DNA from: Saccharina japonica
Lineage: Eukaryota > Sar > Phaeophyceae > Laminariales > Laminariaceae
Length of the DNA stretch: 64,000 bases
Assembly (NCBI GenBank): GCA_008828725.1
Contig: MEHQ01004057.1
Coordinates: 393,463 to 457,462 of the forward strand
Reading direction: 5' to 3'
A program made the translations under genes and the position numbers. This document shows, piece by piece, positions 45,501 to 56,157 of the stretch. Position 1 is the stretch's first letter. Each line of letters starts with the position of its first letter. The notes under the pieces are model-generated. The model was not told the DNA's origin and searched no databases. It saw nothing but the letters and a program-made list of their open reading frames with translations.

Positions 45501-48500
45501 GGTGGCCTACGATATGCATGGGTCACCACATTTTGACGGCATTATTGGTGCTGTCCGCTCACGAACACCAGCACATCCAGATTATGTGTCGATCTCTGCA
45601 ACATTAGCATTCAACTTCCGTGGTGTTGGGCATACCTCAATGGAACGATACCTACAGTACAATTACACACCAATCGAAGAGGCAGATAAATCGGACGAAC
45701 GTAAAACAGCGTGAAAGCCGGTGAACCACCAAAACAAACGCGTTATAACCCATTCAGAACTGAAAAACAAAACTACACTAATTCCAAGTAGTGTTCCCCA
45801 AGTACGTAGGGCCAGTTCTTGAGGGGTTAGGTACCCACTATACTGTTAATACGTATCACAGGCAAAGTGGTAAATTGTCCCGCATGAACATCCATGAACA
45901 GCATAGACAGCAGCATGGACTCCAGCCGCCGTAAACTAGTGAATGTTGGGTTCGGACGGCCTGGAGTGTTGTGCTGGAGGTGACACGGCTCACCGGCTAC
46001 GCTGGAATGGTTGCGGGAGAGCGATGGCTTGCATCTTTTGTCCGAATCGCGGGGTCTCCTCACTGTTGCGGAGGCGTATACACCCGATTTAAGGTCGGGT
46101 GGACGGGGCACAAGCAAAACCACTCTTCTTACAAACAAACCTGTCCAGACTTTTTTCGTTTGTGTTTATGTTGTTGTTGGTCATTCGAGTACATACATGT
46201 ATTTGTCTGTCAAAAACGATTGTTCAGCGAGATATATACTACCAATTTGACCCAGAATATAAGGAACGTTTGTATAATAACATTTAATATAAATGGGTCA
46301 GAGTGGTACAGTATTTCTACCGTATTAGTACCTGGTGCCCCTGGTGTATGCTAAAAATACAAGCATAAAACGACAGGCGTCGAGGACGGGAAGTCAACTG
46401 ACTGAAGGGCTTTCGCCGATCGATCGCCCGCAATACAACGTAACGTGTGTGCGTTCTAGCTGTGGGAAACACGCTGCATACGAAAAATCCATATGCGTTC
46501 TTGCGGTGTAAAACCAAATAAAACGCGACTAATCTGCGGGGGGAAAGTTTGAAGAAAGTCACATTTATTTACAGCTTCTTACGTCGTCTTTTTCTAACGA
46601 CTGACTAATCGATCACGGCGATGCCTAATTCTACCCCAAAAAAAACTTCAGGGGCGTAAGCCATGAATGCTACTCCTCCATACCAGGTATGTCTTATCAA
46701 CTTGAAAAAGAGTTCAAGTTCTCGCGCCACCGATGTTGTTTGAAACACTGAACTTCGCCAACCAAGCGCATACCGAGACCGGTGCAAGCATGCAGAACAA
46801 GGAGTGCGCTTGAGCGACCTCGTTGTACTTGAAATGCACATTAAAGCCGAATAAAATAAGCTATCTTCAAGTATTCCAGAGTTATTAACGGTGCGGTTTT
46901 TTCTTCCGGTGCGGTGAGTTTCGGTGCGATTTTACCGCACCGCACTGCACCGTACGATTACCCAAAAATATACAAGCGCACCGCACCGTGTCTCCAGGCG
47001 GTAACCCTGTCTGGCTTCAAAGGGACCTGGTTATACCTGGTGTTAAGCGCTGCTGCCCTTCATCCCTAATCTGTTATCTACTCCCCGGGGGCCATGAAGA
47101 CGACCGAATTCTGCAAAGCGACGTGAACATGCCAACCCTCAGCATGCCACCGTAGTTGTAATGGTCGGTTCCAGCCCCTTATTAGCATGCCGCTCAGTGC
47201 CCCTGTTTGAAGCCACGACTGACACAGCATGTTGTATACGCCGCCTCTTTGAGCGGAGCGCTCGAATGAACACACCGGCGAAATCGGAGCTACAATAGCT
47301 CGCAGACGAAGACCCGGGTTCAATACGCAGCACCCTGAGTCGACACTCACCTTTACTTAACTGAGTCTAAGAGCGGGACATTTTCGGCGGCGGGGGAGGG
47401 GTTCGCTCGTGGTCCTGTATGCGTACGTACCCCCGGTCTAACTGGAACAGCATGCAGAAGTGCCGTCGTATCGGCCTGCCCGTCGCGGGAAAAAACGGCG
47501 TCGTAACGTTTTCTATTCATGCTAGAAACGAGCACCCAGGCACCAGGTCCAGTTTCCATCAGCCGCAGATGCACAACCCGCCCTGAACACATCGGGCCGC
47601 CGATGACTCGCCTTGCTTTGGATTTCTGTGTGTACATCTTGGATGGTGGATACGCTATTACGGGGTGGGCTAATGTAGTAAACACTGGTAGTAAATAGGA
47701 CCTACGGTACACACAAAAACCTGTATGTTTCACTATTTTTACTAACAATATTTGGTCCTGTTAACTATGGTTCCCCGTAACACGACGGGAGCTCTCTTCC
47801 CCACGAATGCCGCAGAACCATCGCCTCGAATGGGACATATGTTTGGTATCATATGGACCACCACGAACAGTGGAAGAGGGTGTGGCACAGCCGGGGTTTA
47901 ATTTGGCGTCCTAGGGCTGGCGCTAGCGGTAACAATGTGTCTCGAACAACGACGCGCCTTGAAAAAGACCAGAAGCCGTCAGGCGTTTCCGTAGGAAGAT
48001 AACGTTTGTTGGGTTTTATTGCATTTTTTCAAAAAGGTCCGGTGCCATACTTTTTTATATGTACAGTCAACGCGTGTTACGATCGCGGCATACACCACTT
48101 TTTGGCTGAATCGTTTTCTGAGCGATCGGGCTCTTTAACCCAAATTCGTCGGACTTTCAGGTTTGTAACGAATAATGTTTCAGAGTATACTTCGATCAAT
48201 AGATTTCGCATCCGGCAGCACATTTATCTTCCTCCAAAATCATTTATTCGGTGAGGTATGACGCTCCTTACGTGAGGAGCTCAGAAAAACCATGGTACAC
48301 CTCTATCGCAGCATGCGTCTCTGGACGTTCGACATTGACAACGAGAACCCCCCCGCTTCGTCTCGGCCAAGGAAAAGGCAGTGAATGGAGAAGACGGAAT
48401 CGAATATATCATGTTGATCCCTGTCGTATATACGGGGCAAGAGCAAGACGTTGCGAGCGGTGTCATACCGCTCTCCACCCAAACGTTGTAAGTTGTCTGT

Positions 48501-51500
48501 TTTTGGCTGTCGGAAGCATATTGGGTGTTCTTGTTTAATGTTCTCTACCAGGTACACACCAGCCGACGGTGCTCGATCAAAGGAGAACGCGACCTGACAC
48601 TCCTTCCCAGTGTCCAAAAACTGAAAAACAAACCAGTGCGTTAGGATTTGTGGACTCGAAATTACGAAAATACAACGTTCTTCACATTTGTATTTTACTT
48701 GGTGTTACAGTAGTAACCATCTGAGAATGGTACTTTTTTTCTTTAAAAACGGTGCGTGTGCCGCGTGCTCATCACAACAGTAGCAACACAACATGTTGCC
48801 TTTTGTATTGCAGATCCAAAGAAAACAGACAAGATCGCATCAAACCACACGTACTTGTACGTACGAGCACTCAAATCACCGGAGGCATGTTGTTTTTGTC
48901 TTTTTTTTTTATAGAATCAGCTGGGGTTTTTTTGGTCGCTGATGATTAGATACTGCTGTAGATGCGCAGCCTACTTGTGCTCGGGCTAGGAAGGAGGTAT
49001 ACAACTAAGATTTGGCACGACGACTCTCCTCTGGTAGAGGGGTCGAGGCGAACTCTGTGCGAGGCAAATGGTCTCCCCTCTCAGACTTGGTGATGTCGTC
49101 CGTGATGGTATACCCAGAGAGAGACGTACACCCAAACGGCCCCAAGCAGCACCGACGGCCGGGGACAGAAGACAAGCCCGCACTCCACCCCCAGAGCACG
49201 CCACGCAACGCTGCTGCTTGCAAAGTGCTCCCTGTGACCTCGGGCCGTGTGACCAACCGTTTGAAGCGCCAGAAAACGCTCCGGAGGCGAGCTGTCAGTC
49301 GGTTATATCAAGAGTTGTAAGAGCAACGACCAACACGCAGGTTTCGCCGCGTTTCTAGCCGGACCGAGGGCAGAGCACTGCACGCCCCGCGGGCCGCGAG
49401 CCTCTAAACAAAATTCTGTTCCCGGAGAATGATCGCCCTGGGTCCCAGGATGGGCGTCAACAAGAGTTTACGGGTGTGGAGCCCCCCCTGATGGTGGTGA
49501 AAGTTTTCCCGGCGAACGAAACTCGATCAACCAGTTGCAGATTTTAAACAGAAAGCAGGGACAAGCCTTTGCGGTACGTCCAACCCCAGTGCTCCATGTA
49601 CAAGTGCTCAATCGGGCCGGGTGTTCCTCCTCGGTCATGCCTATGTTGCTGTCTATGCCGGGCTGACTTCTTTTTCCACAGCTTGAAGCACAACACGAAA
49701 TATGGGAGATGGAAATGTGGATCTTCATTGTGATATTTTCGGAACTTTTTTCTTGCCACAAAAAATGAACGGCAAATACCGTTTTTAAAGAAAAAAACTA
49801 CCATTCTCAGATGGTTACTACTGTAGTATGTATCCCCCCCTGTCTGGGTGTCGTAAACGGGTAGTCGGGATTATATTGTTTCGTGGACCTCTGTTCAAGC
49901 GGCCAATTGTATGTTCATCTGACACCCGGCCGGCGCCCATCAATTATCAGCGACCTTAGTGTGAGACCGCGAACCTAGAGTCGGCCGGAATCCCAAACGA
50001 GCGCGTCACGCGTTCAAGTTCCTTGATGCGCTCCTTGGTTTCGTGAATCGAAATCCGTCGAGGACTCGGAATCTCGCGGCGCTTCGAACTGAACCTGTTC
50101 CACTGTGTCTTTCTCCGCGCCATGCCCAGAGGAGATCTCGCCAAGAGATATTTGTTTTGCTAAGAAACGAATTTCCGGGAGCAAAAAGGTGAAGATTCGT
50201 ACGCATAGCGAGTGCTACAGAAATATCACGGCGGGAATATAGGCAGTTACCTTTAACAAGATGGTGTTTCCATTACCGAATTCGCCTTAGCGTCGGCGAT
50301 ATTGAGGGCAGTAAATCACGTCCAGGGTTCACCCCTCGGCCTGCTGCCTCGACGATGTATGGCACGAAAGTATGATTCATTAAGCAAATCACTAGCATTT
50401 ATTTGCTGTGTGATGTCCGGTTCGTGCTTAAGCCTGTTTTAGGTCAATACACCTGATAAATGTTGCACGAGCATACGATACGTGGCACTGTATGGTAATA
50501 CCCAACACAGCCTGTTTTCGCTCGGAAACGTAAACGGTGATATTGTAAGGTTATCGCAGAGACTCCCACAACGAAGACACGCGACAAGCGATAGTTACCG
50601 GGAGGAGTGGAAACCAAACTCTCCTACACAGCTGTACGACCTACAGCAGCACTCCGCATTTTTTTTTTTTTTTTAGATCCTTTTGGAGATCTGTTTTTCT
50701 TGGCAATGGTTGAGGTCTCCAGTGACATGCTGTTTTCTGGATGGGTTTAGTGGCGTCGAGGTATATATCCCACCGGTTGTGTTTGGCTCACGAATATTGA
50801 CATATTCCTGTTGCGTCGCATAGGCCTGGACCACCTCTTCTACACCGGGACTGGAGCGATGGGGAGCAACGAGGAGGCAACTGAGTTGCGCGTGGCGTGC
50901 TTCATGGGCCTCGTCTCGTTCTTGTCGAGTAGAGTGGAGGTCTTGAGAGTATCGCCTAGGCACGGATCACGCCTTCTGAACGCCGTTGCGCGGCCGATGA
51001 TACAGAGCGCCACGCTGACGGAATCCCCTCTGACAGCAGCGGGTTTGGACGGCACGGGTCAGGTCGTCCAGGTGAAAGGTTGCGAACTGGCACTATTTGG
51101 GTTTTTCCCGTTCGGCGGAAGCCGACCTGGCATGACTACATGTCCTATAAATACAGGCTCGCCGCTCGCAAATACACTTGGATTTGATACTAAGCTGCCC
51201 GGCCGTTATTCGGCCCATTAGCCTCGCAATATGGTTGGTTGGTTCTTGGTATATAGTGTTCACCGCTTCGCGACATTTTCAACAGGGTTGTCACAGTTTG
51301 CATCCATATATTTTGTAAATGCGCCTTGAAATGGAGACAAAGCGTCGCATTACACGTCTTGCTGGAGAGAAAATATAGCACCGGTTACGAGCGTCAAGAG
51401 TCCCCGATGAATTGTACTAGGTAAATAAGCCGTAGTATTTTTAGTCGCTGCCCAAGCGGAATGCACGCACTTGTGTGTGGGACATTCGAACATTATTCGA

Positions 51501-54500
51501 ACTGATACGACCGGGGACTCGTGTATTTCACCCAGGTCATCGATTCTGGATTGGATGAGACGTCGTGCTTCTTCATCGACGATGATGGGCAAGAAGTGAC
51601 TCATGGGTACTACTACGAGGAACTCGGAATCGAGATACGCACGACTCCATCGCCTGTTGCCATAACGCTGCCTACCTCAGGAGGGGTATCGCCTACCCCT
51701 TCGCCCATCTCGGTAACGTCGCCTACCTCAGAAGCGATATCGCCTACCCTGTCACCTTCCTCGGGCGTACTTACTTCCAAAGGTACCCGCTCCTTGGGCT
51801 CTGGATTGTTGGATCCCATTTCAGCACTGCCGAATGTTTTTGAAGGTGGAGACTTCACTGTCTACCCCGACCGGCGCAAGGTGAGCGCTCGACACTCCTG
51901 TCTTTTCGGTACGGTTTGGGTACTGTTGGGGAGAGGGGGGGGGGCGGGGGGGCTTCTGTACGGCGCACTGCTGTAGCAATATCAAATGATACTCGATTTC
52001 GTGCTGCAGCCATTGGTATCCTTGACTAGCCGACGCACTGCGTGTGGCCGTACCTTCCGTGTGGATATTTGCACGATAAACGAATGTTTTCCCACTATCA
52101 TTGTTTTGCGAGGCAGAGCAACGTCCCGCCGACGATAAGAAGTATGTTTCGCTTGACGGCCGCCACTCTTTACTTGTCTATATTCGCCCTAGGCACACGC
52201 TATAAGGTACAGGCGCACCAATATTTGTCCAGGTTTCCACGCTCGACGAGACGCTATCAATACACCCAGAAAAAATGAATACCGCCCATGGCCGAGGTAT
52301 ACGCAAAATCATGCTGCACGAAACAAAATGGGTTAAGGAGCTCCGCCTTTTAGAAACCATTTGCCCTGTAATGCGAACAAACGTGCCACTCCTATCGTGG
52401 CACGGATCCCCGCTAATTGCAGGATAAGGAAATAGCGCTTGAGCCATCAATCTAGCTAAACTAGGCGGCCGACGAGACAGTTTGCCGGCGGGGATTCAGT
52501 CGTTAAGCCTCCACCGTCACCAACGTGTCCCCTCTTCCGTCGTGCTGACTCACGCAGATTATTCAGTATACGAATCTGGTCAAAAACGACGACTCTGTCC
52601 CTGGGTCACATGGGACTTCCTTCACAACCAGTGAGGGGGAACACGCTCCCTGGATCCCGGGAACTGACTTCGATAATGATGATTTAGGAGGGCACGGTTC
52701 CCACACCGCAGGATCGGTAGCGGGGGCTACGCTCCAAACCCCCGCCGATACGGTAACGTGCAGCGGAGGAAGGGAACTAAGCTGTGTGGGCGGCTGTATT
52801 GACCCTGATGTTTCACCATGGAGTGATGACATCAATCCGTCATCAAATCCGCAGATTTGGATGTCAGATCTTGACCGCATCTGCCCGGCGTTTGGGTGCG
52901 ACGAAATGACCGAGCCTTGGTGCTTAAGTGATGACGTGGGCCAAACCCTCACCGATCACGGAGGCATGGCCCAAGGTGCAAAGCTTTCGATCTTCGACGT
53001 CTTTTATGGCAGCGGTGGGTATAGCCACCTTGCTGGCAATGGCCTGTGGGAGCCATGTGCGGAGGCTGGCTGCAAGATTCATTCCGCCTCGTTGGGTAGT
53101 GACACCCAATGCGAGGCGGACGCGATCACCATCGTCTACGACGAATTCATGTACAAGGTAAGCTTGTGCGGGTGGTACTCTACCATTTAGCCCTTAGGAG
53201 ATACTTTCCATAATTATTTAATAGTTCGTTGTTACCTCTTTATTGATGCAGGACGGCGTTCCGTTGAAATGCGCGGTCAAATCGTTCCCGTTGGATTTAG
53301 AGTCGCGCACAGCTGTTGTTTGGCCTGCTCGGAATGGCATCCTTTTTTGTTTCCATCCCATTTATTATCTTCGCACTTCTGTCTTTCTCCCTCCCTAGTC
53401 GTAACTCAGACCCGGGGTTATAAATTAGGCTCCTCTCCCTCCAACCCCACTACGGTTCTTGCCTTCCTCGTTCGCCGCGCAGAGGGTCCAGCCTTCCCAA
53501 CGCTCGTCGATCTTCATCGAATTTTGCTAACTCACGCTCTCGCGCCGCTCGGAATGGCATCCATTGTTCTCTACTAACACGTGTAATCGATCGCTCAGTG
53601 CAGCTGCCTCTCCCCCTTTCGCGCGTTGTACGATGTGATTCTGCTTAGAACCCGGAAAATCTGCTAATATTCGCCGCTGGCAACGAGGGGGACAAGCACC
53701 CTGGTCGTACACTTTGCACTATTACTTCTCCAGCTATTGGCAAGAACGTTCTTGCCGTCGGATCAACATCATTGGGTGAGGCACACTTGACTTTTACCAG
53801 TGCGAATCGCACCACAATTGATGGCTCAAACGGTTTCGCGGATGTGGACACGGTGTCGACGTTCAGCTCGTGGGGTCTTACCCAGGATTTGCGCATCAAG
53901 CCGGAGGTCGTGGCTCCAGGCGACTCGGTGAGCACCCTCGCTGTTGTGAATACCACAATCATGCTTAGCAAATGTGCCAACTTTATTTCGCTCGGTCGGC
54001 AATGATGTTATGCCGTTCCTGAGCAGCACGTCTGCTGAGTAGGTTAACAGTGATGTTTTCAGCGCTTCAGTACGTTTGCGACACTACACCATTCCCCTTC
54101 CAGTGGAGTTAACTTCTTTTTGAAAGTTGTAGTGGCGTTTCAAACTCAGCGGCTATTGTAGGCGACTCTCACACAGCTTTCGTACGATCCTGTTTCCTTT
54201 GGCAGATATATTCTGCCAGCAGCGACGCCTCGGACGACCATTCTTGCAGACTGCAGGCGGTGTTCGGCACGTCTATGGCGTGTCCAATCGTGGCAGGGGC
54301 ATCGGCCATGGTGAGCCCTCATCGTCTCAAATAGTCGGCCATGAATGCAGTTATATGAGCCCGGGGGCTGCAATACACTGGAATCCTTGTTTTGGCGCGT
54401 GATCAGTTGCGACACTACTGTAGTCATTTGGAACTGATAATGGTGCACTGGTATCATCACGTGCCGGGCACGGATGTGGACCAGGTTTGCGCATCCAATC

Positions 54501-56157
54501 GATTTGTTTTGGAAGCACTTGTTGTGGGGGTATTTACATGCCGTAAGTCCAACCGTACAGTCGGAGTGTCTTCGAGTCCCCACATATATATATATCATCT
54601 CCTTCAATGGTTGCTTGCCACGTACGTTCAAATTTCCCCCTGGCCGAATATGTGTGGGTCTTCGATCGATTCACTGCAACTCCCAGATACGTCAATACTT
54701 TATGGATGAGAGCTTCTACGTTGCTGATCGGACAGCTCGCGGTTGGTGTGACGACGACGCGTTCCCGTGCGAAGCATTTTCCCCTTCGTCAGCGACAGTG
54801 AAGGTAAGGCCATGCTGACAAATGTGTGTCAAACGCTCCGCGAGGCCACGAGCGCGGTGCCGTGGATAACACCTTGGGTTGAGCGGTAAATATCTAAGCC
54901 AGAGATGACGCATGCTACGGTAGACGCGCACCGTGTTTTTTATGCGTATCCCCTCTCTTGAGAAGGCTTATGCTGTTGCAGTAGTAAGTACCCCAACAAG
55001 TTTGTTTTTGGGAAAATAAAAAGTATGTAATATTGCGACCCCGTCGAATTTGGGTTAAGGAGCCCCGTCGTTGAGAAAACGTTTCAGCCTAAACGTGCTA
55101 CCTTTTTGTAGTAACGCGCGTCCGATGATCCACGCAGTGAGGAGTTCGTAGCCGGGGCTGTGCTCGTTTGCGTGCCAGTGCGTTGCAGCGTAGCTTGCAT
55201 CCTGCAGTGGTATCTGGCCTTAGGTCGGACTTTTGCAGCAAGGGACTGCTCATAACGGCTGTTTTTTTCTGTATACCTTGTACCTCCCACGCATTTACTG
55301 TATACCTCCTCGGTTGGCACCGTATTCTACTGTATACCTCCCACGCACGTACATCATAGGCCCTGCTCATCAACAGCGCAAACCTGATGGGAGGCAGCTC
55401 GGAGCCGGATGAGCTTCGCGGCTTCGGGCGGATACACTTGGATCAGGGGATGCCGCTAGGCGGGGAAGGAAGCTTGGCTCTTTTCGTGGCGGATCAAGCT
55501 GCCTTGCCCGAGCTCGATTCACAGGAGTTCTTTTTCAACGTCGATGCCGACGCTGGTTTAGATTTCCGTGCCACGTTATCTTGGATTGATCCTCCTTGTA
55601 CTGCATCGGCAGCGGTTCAGTTGGTCCACGACCTGGACCTTGAAGTTGATTCTCCTAGCGGCGTGACGCACATAATGTGGTCCTCGTTGGGTTTAGTAGA
55701 TAACCGCAACGTAAACGAGAGAGTAATCATTGCCGCTGCAGATGTGGAAAGTGGGATCTGGACAGTAAGGGTGTCGACGAACGAACTTACCACTGCGTCT
55801 CAGAGGTTTTCCCTCGTCGTCAACGGGGCCATAGTCTACTCTTCTACGGACCCTTTCTACTCCGACTTGTACTCCGTAGCCCCCACAAGCTCCCCTACGG
55901 GCGTCAGCGCCGGTTCCTCCCCCAGCTCCTCTTCTTCGAGCACCAGCGATGGTTCTTCCCCTAGAACCTTGAACTCTGCCGCCCCCACAATCTCCCCTTC
56001 GGGCCCTTCGGGCCCTTCGGACCCTTCGGGTACAGTTAACCCCTCTACCCCGACCGACCCTTCGTCGGGTGGGTCGATTGCGTCCGCCCCGATGTCACTG
56101 GTGGCCATTCTCGTCGGTGCTGCGGCATCGACGATCGCCGCGGCTTGCACGGCGTAA
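38671..56157 (+). CDS. Subtilisin-family (S8, KP-43-like) serine peptidase, gene 2, eight exons
   Basis: Exons: 38671-39532, 50824-51071, 51536-51880, 52558-53157, 53649-53927, 54206-54310, 54687-54803 and 55360-56157. All are GT-AG; intron 1 is phase 1 and the rest phase 0, giving 1117 codons. Order: signal peptide, propeptide, then the catalytic domain with Asp373 (VIDSGLD), His531 (GHGSHTAG), Asn697 (AAGNEG) and Ser801 (GTSMACP). Next come a beta-rich C-terminal domain (about 900-1025, ending near SLVVNGAIVY), a Ser/Pro/Thr stalk, and a hydrophobic tail suggesting GPI anchoring. Six cysteines lie between His531 and GMAQGAKL. The Asp exon carries a Thr/Ser/Pro repeat insert absent from most subtilisins. 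The protein should be an extracellular or surface endopeptidase made as a zymogen. Joining exon 1 across 11.3 kb is inferred from the phase match (GGC split across the junction) and the reading SG-LDHL. Exons 2-8 are firm. Confidence 0.85.
41090..41247. mobile_element. ~160 bp MITE, copy 2 (AATAAGAAAC family)
   Basis: The ends AGGACACCTATTAATAATAA and ...CTTCTTATTAGGTGTCCT are inverted repeats. The interior AATCTGGTCCAGGCTGGATT is shared with the copies at 36.4 and 59.4 kb. It is the best preserved of the three. Confidence 0.8.
41759..41863. mobile_element. ~105 bp MITE, TTACGG family, copy 1
   Basis: TTACGGAGAACCATAGTAAA at the left pairs with TTTACTATGGCCCTCCGTAA at the right. The interior contains TTTTTACTAACAAAATTTGG. 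A second copy is at 47658-47780. Confidence 0.8.
43010..44372 (+). mobile_element. TIR DNA transposon (non-autonomous), copy B
   Basis: The ends CAAGGGTGCCCAAAAACAAA... and ...ATTGTTTTTCGTGCGCCCTTG form an inverted repeat of about 38 bp. They are flanked by the direct repeat GTTGCAA at 43003-43009 and 44373-44379. It carries a MITE (43431-43828) at the same position as copy A, so A and B descend from a copy that already held the MITE. No transposase was found. Confidence 0.85.
43431..43828 (+). mobile_element. 398 bp MITE with 19 bp TIRs and TA target
   Basis: The ends GTGTTGGTAAGCAACTAAA and its exact reverse complement are flanked by TA on both sides. That is compatible with a Tc1/mariner-type or similar TA-targeting source. 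The interior contains two related ...GGCGTTTAGT(G/A)T... segments. The uninterrupted form helps define the split copy at 32604-35821. Confidence 0.85.
46890..46989. repeat. GGTGC pentamer tracts, third cluster
   Basis: GGTGCGGTTTTTTCTTCCGG, TGCGGTGAGTTTCGGTGCG and then ACCGCACCGCACTGCACCG and GCGCACCGCACCG lie within 100 bp in inverted order, as in the clusters at 4.2 and 6.5 kb. Confidence 0.75.
47658..47780. mobile_element. MITE, TTACGG family, copy 2
   Basis: TTACGGGG...GTAGTAAACACTGGTAGTAA is paired with ...TTGGTCCTGTTAACTATGGT and CCCCGTAA. The interior TTTTTACTAACAATATTTGG matches the copy at 41759-41863. Confidence 0.7.
48109..48320 (+). repeat. Dispersed repeat family, copy 2
   Basis: GATCGGGCTCTTTAACCCAA, CGTCGGACTTT, GGTGAGG and CCATGGTACACCTCTATCGC align in order with 9585-9790. 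The copy is more decayed and contains an additional GAGGAGCTC. Confidence 0.5.
48708..49823. mobile_element. 1.1 kb Tc1/mariner-like DNA element with ~47 bp TIRs
   Basis: Left end 48708-48753 begins CAGTAGTAACCATCTGAGAA. Right end 49778-49823 is its reverse complement, with one mismatch. TA lies immediately outside both ends (48706-48707, 49824-49825), which is the target-site signature of Tc1/mariner elements, and CAGT is a common start for them. Minus-strand frames at 49468-49804 are open for up to 97 codons but show no DDE/D transposase motif that I can identify. It is either non-autonomous or decayed. Confidence 0.8.
49956..50144 (-). CDS. Possible small basic ORF or exon, unknown
   Basis: A 62-codon minus-strand frame from ATG is rich in Arg/Lys/Glu with a helical-looking segment (ETKERIKELERVTRSFG) and ends at a stop. 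The composition is more protein-like than in neighbouring frames, but it lies within the putative intron of gene 2, has no recognised domain, and may be chance or a mobile-element remnant. Confidence 0.2.
   Translation of the reverse strand: MARSPLGMARRKTQWNRFSSKRREIPSPRRISIHETKERIKELERVTRSFGIPADSRFAVSH
53328..53562 (-). mobile_element. 5'-truncated SINE in an intron of gene 2 with 15 bp target-site duplication
   Basis: CTCGGAATGGCATCC occurs at 53328-53342 and 53548-53562. The 205 bp between them is, on the minus strand, the body of the SINE at 6848-7168 (shared TTAGCAAAATTCGA, AAGATCGACGAGCGTTGGGA, GGCAAGAACCGTAGTGG). It ends in GGGATGGAAACAAAAAA. The tRNA-derived head is missing, as expected for incomplete reverse transcription. 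It sits in intron 4, between the His and Asn exons. Confidence 0.85.
55268..55348 (+). repeat. CTGTATACCTCC minirepeat before the last exon of gene 2
   Basis: TGTATACCTCC, often followed by CACGCA, occurs three times within 80 bp. It ends 11 bases before the acceptor at 55359. It is pyrimidine-rich and may form part of the acceptor region. Confidence 0.6.

Larger units (their letters stand above)
39533..50823 (+). other. Intron 1 of peptidase gene 2 (11.3 kb), filled with mobile elements
   Basis: Donor GTGCGC at 39533, acceptor CGCATAG ending at 50823. It holds two small MITEs, TIR element copy B with its MITE, GGTGC tracts, a second TTACGG MITE, a repeat-family copy and a Tc1/mariner-like element. 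Stretches 39.6-41.0, 44.4-46.8 and 49.9-50.8 kb show no supported feature. If a promoter exists before 50824, exons 2-8 could instead be a separate short gene. Confidence 0.65.
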
